Shown one piece after another: positions 55,883 to 64,000 of a stretch of 64,000 bases of DNA. Each line of letters starts with the position of its first letter. Positions within the stretch are counted from its first letter, which is position 1. Source of the DNA: Cantharellus purpuraceus (taxonomy: Eukaryota; Basidiomycota; Agaricomycetes; Cantharellales; Hydnaceae); NCBI GenBank assembly GCA_025174535.1, contig JALBUN010000001.1, forward strand, positions 2,108,001 to 2,172,000, read 5' to 3'. Under the pieces are notes generated by a model. That model was not told where the DNA came from. It saw only the letters and a list, made by a program, of their open reading frames with translations, and did no database searches. The position numbers and the translations under genes were made by a program.

Positions 55883-58800
55883 ATGGCGCCCTACTCTAAG
55901 CCAGAGACTGTCCTCAAACAGGCGGAAGGACTCGTATCTGTGGGCCAATCCCATGCAGCCCTCCAGTCCCTCACGGAGATGTTCTCTTCTAAACGATTCC
56001 GCTCAACCCCACTGGCCTCCTTAGAGCCCATCTTGCTTCGCTTTGTCGAGCTTTGCGTTGACATGCGCAAGGGTCGCACAGCCAAGGAGGGTCTGATGCA
56101 ATACAAAAACATTGCTCAGAACACTAGCGTGGCAAGCATCGAAGTCGTTATCAAACGCTTCGTGCAGCTTGCGGATGCAAAGGTGCAAGAGGCGCAAGAA
56201 AAGGCGGACAAGGCCGTCGCCCTTGTGGACGTTGATGATCTCGAGGCTAGCGAAACTCCCGAAGGCATTCTCCTAGGCGCCGTCAGTGGCGATCAGAACA
56301 AGGACAGGACTGACCGTGCCCTCGTCACCCCTTGGTTGAAGTTCTTGTGGGAGAGCTATCGTACTGCTCTTGAGACGCTCAAGAACAATGCGCGCCTCGA
56401 GGCGATTTATCAGGTAGTGACCTGCCTATTGGTTCTCCGCATGCACTAAGTGTCTTCTTAGCAAATCGCCCATCAGGCGTTCAAGTTCTGTTTAAAACAT
56501 GTTCGAAAGGTCGAGTTCCGTCGCTTGTGCGAGACTCTCCGTCTACACCTTGCCAACGTGGCCAAGTACTCTCATCAGCCGCATTCCATCAATCTTTCTG
56601 ATCCAGATACTCTCCAACGTCACCTTGACACTCGGTTTTCGCAGCTTAATACCTCGGTGGAGCTAGAGCTGTGGCAAGAAGCATTTCGTTCCGTCGAGGA
56701 TATTCATAATCTTCTCACCATGGCAAAGAAGGCCCCTCGTCCCACCATGATGGCCAACTATTACGAAAAGCTTACCCGAATATTTTTGACTAGTGGCAAC
56801 GCGCTCTTTCATGCTGCCGCATGGAGCAGGTACTATGCCATCATCCGAACCTCTGGTGCCAAATCCGAAGATGAATTACGCAAGTTGGCAGGTTTGGTGC
56901 TCATCAGTGCCCTTGCAGTCCCTGTTGCATCCGAGTCTGATAATGATCTCGAGGAAGGCAAGGGAAAGAATAGCAGATTGACCGCACTCCTCGGTCTGTA
57001 CAAAATGCCCACGCGTGTAGGTCTATTAAAGGAAGCGGTCAGTGTTGTACACTTCCTTGATGTTTAATTGTTGATTAGCTTTCTCATGTTCAGCTGTCGC
57101 GTAATACGTTGAAATTCTCACCTGCTCCCGTTCGGGCCTTGTACGAATGTCTTGAAGTGACATTTGAGCCTCTGACTATATGTGCCACTGTCGCACCTAT
57201 ATTCCGTGACCTTGCAGACGATGCCGCTTATGCACCGTACCTACCTCTTCTCCATCGTGTCCTTGTGTCCAGATTGCTTTCTCAGCTATCAGAAGTGTAT
57301 TCGTCCATCAACATCTCACACTTCATCTCCCTTGTTGCACCACTTAATGACGCAGGTTTGCAAGGTGCTTTTACCGCCCAGGAGGATGCAAGTCAGGTCG
57401 GAATATGGGACAAGGAGCGTATAGAGGCCTTTGTAATGTCAGCAGCGCGTCGGGGCGAGATCCTTGTCCGCGTAGATCATGCTCAGGGCACATTGACTTT
57501 CACTGATGACATATTCGTCTCGACTCCCTCTGCCAACCTACAGCCATCACCGGGAACACTCGTAGTGTCCCGTGTGAATTCGCTTGCAAACACACTACAC
57601 AACACCCTGCAAATGTTGAATCCCCCCACGCAGACGTCGCAGGATGATAAGTTGCAGGTCCTTGTCGCCGCTGCAGAGGCAGAGCGCAAAGCCATTCAAG
57701 TTCGCAGGTCTATTGTTGCGCGACGGCGGGAGCTCCTGTCAGAGTTGTCTGTGAGGAAAGAGAAGGAGGAAGCCAGTCGTAAGGCTGAACAGACAAGACG
57801 CGAGAGAGAAGAGGAGACAAAACGAGCATTTGAAGATATCAGACGCAGAGAGATGGAGAGGGTTAGGAAGACCGTGGAGAATAACCGGACTGAAGAAGCA
57901 CGCAGACTGGCTCAAGCTCTCAAGGGCACGCTGAAGGGTCCAGTCGAGGTATGCAGCTCGCGTTTACTACTCAATGACACGTATTAATTTGTCAACAGGA
58001 AATAGATACATCTGATCCGGATGTTCTGATCCGGATGCAAGTCGCTCATCTTGAAAAGGAGAAACGTGAACTGAACGAACGACTCCGTATTGTCTCCAAA
58101 CGTGTCGACCACGTTGAACGCGCTTTCCGTAAGGAGGAACGTCCATTACTGGCTGAAGATTACGAGCGTCAGCAAGCCGACGATCGGGAGGCCTTTGAGA
58201 CAAATGCAAAGGCAAGTCTTGCGGCATCTAAGGAGAAGCATGCAATAGACATGGCCACGAAAAGGCGACTATTGCGTATGGTAGATGATTATCATATCAG
58301 GCACGCCGCCATGATGGAGAAACGCAATGAAGACTTGAAGAAACGCCAGCTAGCAGCACAGAAATTGATTGACGAGGAGAAAGCGAAACGTCGGGCGGCC
58401 GTTATGAAGGCCAAGGAAGAGGAAAAGAAACGGAGGGAGGAAGAGGAACGCCAAGTGAGGGAGGCCGAGGCCGAGAAGCGTCGGGTGGAAGAAGGTGAAA
58501 GATATGGGCTTCGCTCTCGCTTGTGCGCTAATCTATATTCATTTCAGTTCGGAGAGCTGAAGAAGAAAAAAGGCTTGCCGAAGAAGAGGCAGCCAGGGCT
58601 AAGTTACTCGAAGAGGAAGAACGTAAAAAGACTGACCGTAAGAAGCGGGAAGAGGAGCGCGCACAAGCTGCCGAAGCCTCTCGCTTGCAGCAGCAGCGCG
58701 AAGAGGAGGCAATGCGTCGCCTGGAAGAAAGAAAGGCTACAAAGACAGCACCTGCAACCACCTCCCGCGCCCCTGAGGAGCCATGGAGGCGTGGTCCACC

Positions 58801-59101
58801 AGCTACCCCGACCATCCCCTCACGCCCTGGCACTAGTTCGCCTCGTCCGACCGATACCTCTTCATCATTACCGAGAACTCGCCCGCCGCTGTTCGCACCA
58901 AAAGCTGATGGCGGAGGTGGATGGAGAGCGCGGGAGCAAGCCAAACAGGCGGCTGCTACGACAACTGTTACTGAGGCCACGAGTCACGCTGCGAATGGTG
59001 AAGCTGAGACATCAAAGCCATCCGCGGATGACGACGAAGGGTTCCAAACGGTGCCCAAGCGTCAAGGTGTTTGGCGATCTAAACGTGGGCGAGGTATCTA
59101 G
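55883..59101 (+). CDS. TIF32: Translation initiation factor eIF3 subunit a
   Basis: Largest scaffold subunit of eIF3, organising the 43S pre-initiation complex. The ATG at 55883 starts [20 protein letters not shown]. Then come [40 protein letters not shown] and the PCI domain ([36 protein letters not shown]). A very long charged helix rich in Arg, Glu and Lys follows, from [15 protein letters not shown] onward. The C-terminus ends [20 protein letters not shown]. Four introns are seen, for example at [22 protein letters not shown] and [17 protein letters not shown]. The whole family length is present, so it is intact. Confidence 0.95.
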
Positions 59102-59403
59102 TTTACTTACTATGTCCCTTTAACGATGATATTATCATGATATCCAATGAATGTGAAATTATGCCTACTTCTGTGCTGTGCTCTTTTTGAATTTACCAAG
59201 GGCGCTATCGACCTGTCAACAGTAATGATCTCCACTGCCTCAGGGGACTTTCAAACTCAGCAGTTACCTAGCAAAGGGCAGGATTAGCTGGCCATCACGG
59301 CGCTCCCACCCTCTTCCTCCTCCACCAATTTCAGTGCAGGACACTCCTTTCATTCTCTGAACCCGTAGCCATATTTTCTCCACCATATCCTTAATTGCAC
59401 TCA

Positions 59404-61629
59404 ATGGGAGAGTCTTTCATCCAACGCGAATTTCTGACACCTCGAAAGCTTGCTTTCAACGTTATCTGGTACGGGGTCCATCTATTCCTCTTTGCCTATG
59501 GATGGTGGAGTCAGGTATGCCCCTCATTCATGCATTTGTTCCGTCTCAGAGTTCACCTATTGAGTAGGAAACCAATGCTAAATTAGCTGCGCTCAATACC
59601 TTGGGCTTCTCTGTCTGGACCTCTCGTGGAGCGGGCTTGGTCTTGGCGTTCGATGGTGCATTAATCCTAGTTCCAATGCTACGCAATATCATTCGTGTTG
59701 TCAGACCTAAGCTTACATGGCTGTTTCCTGCCGACGAGAATATCTGGTTTCACAGGCAGGTGGCATACCAGATTCTGTTTTGGGCGGTGGTGAGCGCATT
59801 GCATATTCTTGTTCTCCCGGTCACATCTTAAATTCTGGACTCAGGTACATACGACTGCTCACTATGTTAACTTCCTCAATGTTGAGCGATCCCGTAAGTG
59901 TTACTGGTTCCGAACCATTGCATGATCCTCATCGTGTATATAATATATAGAGGTTAGGCCAGAGACAGCAATCGACATCCACTACCACCAGGCAGGCGGT
60001 ATCACCGGCCACTTCATGTTACTCATCATCGTCTTGATGTATACCACTGCGCATCACAAAGTCCGCACTCAATGCTTTGAGGCATTCTGGTACACGCACC
60101 ACCTGGCTTTCTTCTTCATGCTTGGTCTCTACACTCATGCAACCGGATGTTTTGTGCGCGATTCTGCCGACCCTGACTATATCCCTACTTTCCCATTCTA
60201 CTCAACCAAGCACTGTCTCGGGTATCTCAGCTGGAGATTTACTATCTGGCCTGGAATAATCTACTTTGGCGAACGAATTTACAGAGAGATCAGGGCCCGC
60301 CGCTCAACGCGACTCTCGAAAGTCTTGGTGCACCCGAGTGGTATGAGTCTTTAGCCATCTTGTCCCTACACTTCCATAAATAGCTATTTGTCCTAGGTGC
60401 CATGGAGTTGCGCATCATCAAGCCCAGCTTCAAGTATACTGCAGGTCAATGGCTATTCATCCAAGTACCTGAATTATCCAGCTTGCAGTGGCACCCTGTT
60501 CGTTACGATATATTCGATGCCTAATCTATATTCATGACATTATTGACTTTGAACAGTTTACAATCACCTCTGCACCAGAGGATCCTTACGTCTCTGTACA
60601 CATCCGTCAAGTCGGAGATTGGACCTATGCGCTTGGCGAACGCATTGGTTGTGGGCCATCTGTTGTTGCATCTCTCACAAAGGCTGCTATGAACGGCTCT
60701 GAGAAAGAGGACCAAAGTTCATTCGCCGCTGGCCGTGGCGATTTCGTCGAGTTCAATCAGAGTGACCGGACTTTGCCCACAGTGCGGATCGACGGTCCTT
60801 ACGGTGCGCCAGCTGAAGATGTTTTCGACTCTGAAGTGGCAGTTTTGGTTGGCGCTGGTATCGGTATGTTATAGGTCTCCATATGCTATCGACTTGTCTC
60901 ATGTTGTTTTTCCAGGTGTTACGCCGTTTGCATCCATCCTCAAGCACATTTGGTACCGTCAAAAGAAAGGCAATCTCGGTGCCCTCCGAAGGGTCGAGTT
61001 CTTCTGGGTTTGTCGCGACACGCCTTCTTTTGGTTGGTTCCAGAGCTTGCTCCAAGAAGTTGAGGCTGCTCAGATGGATCGTGAGTGTGCTTCCCCGTCG
61101 CTTGGAAGTCTTATCTAACTGATCCATCGGCAGCTAACTTCTTGCGCATCAACATTTATCTCACTCAGAAGATCACTGATGACATGCTCTGGAACATCGC
61201 CGTGAATGATGCCGGTGCTGAATATGACCCCCTAACGCTTCTGCGCACCCGTACCATGTATGGAAGGCCTGACTGGAAAGCCATTTATGGTAGGATAAGA
61301 ATGGCCATTGAAGCTGGGAACTATCTTCCCGGACACAATTCCGCTCTTCGGAGTAGAGTTGGAGTGAGTTTTCCTCCTTTCTTTTACATCTCTCCATGCT
61401 CACCATTCTCGTGCATAGACATACTTCTGTGGCGTGAGTTCTGGTGATTATATATGCAAATGACAACTGAAATAATTCCTCTAGCCGAACGCCCTTGCCA
61501 AGGCGGTTCGTGATGCTGCAATTGCAGAGAACTCATCTACCGTTAAATTTACTTTTGCCAAGGTTGGTGGTATGAATGCACAGGTCCAATCTGAATTTTA
61601 ATACTATCCCTCAATAGGAACATTTCTAG
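59404..61629 (+). CDS. noxA: NADPH oxidase NoxA
   Basis: Transmembrane flavocytochrome that makes superoxide from NADPH; in fungi it controls hyphal fusion and fruiting-body development. The ATG at 59404 starts MGESFIQREFLTPRKLAFNV. The six-helix heme domain keeps the paired His (IHYHQAGGITGHFMLLI, FWYTHHLAFFFMLGLYTHAT). The FAD part reads YTAGQWLFIQVPELSSLQWH and FTITSAPEDPYVSVH; the NADPH part DGPYGAPAEDVFDSEVAVLV, then GAGIGVTPFASILKHIWY. The end is TYFCGPNALAKAVRDAAIA...KFTFAK, and a last tiny exon adds EHF. Lack of an N-terminal extension separates it from NoxB and NoxC. Regulators NoxR and BemA are not in the window. Confidence 0.93.
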
Positions 61630-62273
61630 GTGTACACCCAACCTCAGTCAGTCCTCGTTTGATTCCTACAGCACGTGCAGTCGTTATGTTCGAGCTTTAC
61701 GAGGGCCCAGATGTGTTTTTTTCTTGATTCAGTCCATAAAGTATCTATGTGCATGCGTACTTGCTATTGAAAGCGTTTTGCACGTACATCATCATGCGTG
61801 TCCTTTTGCGGTCACGTGGTCCTCGCTCGTAATTGGATCGAGCAACGAGTTGGTCGGCTTCTCTGGAGAAGGCACATGAATTATGTTCATACTGTCGTAT
61901 AGCCGCTCGGCCATTTCACCCCTTGCTCGTCTTATAAAATATACCCTGTTTCTCACCCTATTCCACCTCGCGTCTTTTTGCCTCCTCCCGTCTGAACCCT
62001 CGCAATCGAAGTCGGTTTCCTACCGCTCGTATAATTCACACATACCCACCCTTCCACTTTCCCATTTGAATATTTGAACTTTTTTTATTTTTCTTCTTCT
62101 CTCTCTCCTATGTATGTATTTAGCCCCTGCCGGCTTGAGCACGGCCCGGAATTCCTCCTCCGGTCGCGCAAGAGAGCGGTGGCGACGCAATAAATCTTGC
62201 TTGCCCCTCACGTACGACCGACAGAGATCGCAACCCAATATATATCACGTGTTGTTTCGAAATCTCTAATGAC
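61630..62273. other. Intergenic, upstream of the SIM-rich gene
   Basis: No gene supported. A pyrimidine-rich tract (tttttttatttttcttcttc, about 62080-62108) lies 165 bp before the next ATG, a common fungal promoter feature. Confidence 0.5.
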
Positions 62274-64000
62274 ATGCAGAGCGAACAGAATGGAATAAAG
62301 CGTAAACACGAGCTGTCATTCCTAAACGCACGAAAGAGCCATCGAGCAGATGTACGGAGTTGGCCCGGGGCTGAACGTAAGGATACGAGGACACAAACCG
62401 CAGATGGTGTTAGCTACACCGATTCAGAGAGCAATCCTGTGAGTATTGCTTTCAGTTGTGACTTCACGGTCATTAGCAATATTGCGATGGTGTAGCTGGT
62501 CCCAAAAGATTATTGACAGGAATGGACTTCTTAGCCTCCAGCACCCTCGCACAGGCACAACAAGGTCGTCACATCGCAGAAGAGTCTAGCAATGCATGTC
62601 TTTTCGAAAGCCCCCATATTGAGCGACGATGAGATTGAGATGACAGGCTGGCGGTATACCCCGACCCTTCTCTCTAAAGCGAAGGCTACCAGCCGCCTGT
62701 CTCCTCCGTCTACACAATCAAAGGCACCTGCGGAACCCATCCTCATATCATCCGATGACGAAGATGGTATGAACTTCCTCTCATTGATTCGCTCTTAAAC
62801 TTATATTCTTGAAGTGCTTCCTAGTGATAAAACACCTGGAATCTGTTTGAAGCGCAAACCATCTGGTTCCTCATCTAGCTCTAGTCGCCATGTCGATATC
62901 TCTACAAAGGCTGGTCATTCCAGACCAGGTACCGGACAGCCTCCTCGGAAACGAGTTAGCATCTCTCTCTGGTGTGCATTGTATGTAGCCAATGATACCA
63001 ATGCGCTTTTCGTACAGATCAAACGGCTCACGACACCAAAAAATGACACAAAACTAAATCCTATATTAATTCTAGACTCTGACGAGGATCTTGCATGCAA
63101 GGATGAAGATTGTGTCCAAGAGTCGGATTCCGATTACGATAACTTGCATGGAGGATATTATATGAACTGGTCAACTGTATGTGATCTCCTTCGCTTGTAG
63201 CAGGACTAGTCATCCATGTTTTGCAGTCCGCACCAGATCCAAACCATAGTGATTCTGGGGATGACGTCGATCTCATTGGCGCTGCGGTAGCAACCCTATC
63301 ATTAAATAGAATCAGGGTGAATCCGCCACCTATCTCTCGATGGCCATTTGCAGAGCAAGGCTTAGGTCATTCTTGGGCAAAATCATTTGCATATAAAGGT
63401 GTAAGTCTATCATTAACTGTTGTTAATATACCCTCATTATTGTCCAGCCACCTTCGTTAGTTCCTCCCACCAGACTTAGGCCTATTGGGCCGCTTCAAGC
63501 AAGCTACAGTGGAGGCCGATCACGGACCGGGTTATTTAAGCACCGTCCATTGCAGTTGCAAACACCCCTCGCTCGTTTAAAGCGACATTCGGGCTTCAGG
63601 ATGGCAGATGGTATGCTTGGGTCAGAATTTTGTGAATCTCTAAAGATTTGCTCCATTTGTAGTTTGTCACAGCATATCCCAAAGTAGAGGTAAAGTGCTA
63701 GTTGCCAGTGCGACCCCGGGAGGTACTATGGCAGACGAAGAGAGTGGGAGCGACGGTGGGTTTTTTTTACTATGTAGGTCAGCATATGAACAGAAAGATG
63801 TCAGAACTCATCATCGATCCTTACAATACTCGAGAAACATTGGCTATATGGACGGAAGGTAACTTGGTCCATGTATTATATTCCAGTCAACTGATGCACT
63901 ATTATCAGACCAGAGTCACAAATGGCTTCCAGCGCACTATGTTAGTTCCAATGATCCTGGAGGCGGTTAGTGTCTTCCCTATCAGCACACCGTCAGCTTA
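62274..64000 (+). CDS. Unknown protein with repeated SUMO-interaction-like motifs (partial, runs off the window)
   Basis: The ATG at 62274 starts MQSEQNGIKRKHELSFLNAR. Exons then join PPAPSHRHNKVVTSQKSLAM, SKAPILSDDEIEMTGWRYTP, SKAPAEPILISSDDED and LPSDKTPGICLKRKPSG. Next come IKRLTTPKNDTKLNPILILD, SDEDLACKDEDCVQESDSDY and SAPDPNHSDSGDDVDLIGAA. Three hydrophobic plus acidic motifs (PILSDDEIE, PILISSDDED, PILILDSDED) fit SUMO-interacting motifs. Basic patches between them (KRK, PPRKR) suggest a nuclear protein. The later exons (PPSLVPPTRLRPIGPL; KVLVASATPGGTMADEESGS; MSELIIDPYNTRETLAIWTE) are less certain, because one intron near 63758 would be unusually short. The 3' end is missing. Confidence 0.6.

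Noticed and set aside
1..64000. CRISPR arrays, bacterial operons or prophage
   Set aside because: No spaced short repeats or Shine-Dalgarno-led gene strings. All genes are eukaryotic with spliceosomal introns.

Overview
The window is nuclear DNA of a filamentous basidiomycete, most likely an agaricomycete. Genes are dense and on both strands, and almost every gene is cut by many short GT-AG introns of about 50-65 bp. The recognisable proteins (Rpd3, Rad14, Bck1, Cdc3, Gid8, NoxA, a Cas1-like acyltransferase, an ankyrin plus DIL protein) form a typical fungal set. All gene models come from reading the six frames and joining exons by splice sites and family motifs. No alignment or transcript data were available.

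Layout. 0.4-4.0 kb: a class I histone deacetylase facing a Rad14/XPA repair gene. 4.8-14.0 kb: a transposon nest. A 2,744-bp foldback element (two 1,312-bp inverted arms around a 120-bp spacer) is split by a full-length Ty3/gypsy chromovirus with 362-bp LTRs and a GTGAG target duplication. 14.6-23 kb: peroxisomal acyl-CoA thioesterase, DinB-like protein, an unrecognised protein, an F-box/LRR-like protein and the C3PO nuclease subunit TRAX. 23-32 kb: a GC-rich block with the cell-wall-integrity MAPKKK Bck1, Rrp15 and an ankyrin/DIL protein. 32-41 kb: Gid8, rhomboid protease, Cas1-like O-acyltransferase and a PPR-like protein. 41-45.5 kb: ankyrin acyl-CoA-binding protein, succinyl-CoA ligase alpha and septin Cdc3. 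46-54 kb: two poorly known small genes, then frataxin, rhodanese, a Ctr copper transporter and a ferric reductase. 54-64 kb: Vam7, eIF3a, NADPH oxidase NoxA and a gene with repeated SUMO-interaction-like motifs that runs off the end.

Most genes are ordinary single-copy housekeeping loci without operon logic. Two stretches suggest functional grouping. One is frataxin / rhodanese / copper transporter / metalloreductase, all tied to iron, sulfur and copper handling. The other is Bck1 / Rrp15 / ankyrin-DIL, which shares an unusual base composition. The most interesting DNA is the transposon nest. Its retrotransposon shows a possible Tf1-like self-priming arrangement, an intron-like segment bounded by repeats inside the LTR, and an additional reading frame after pol. 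The host foldback element still keeps a 373-bp uninterrupted hairpin.
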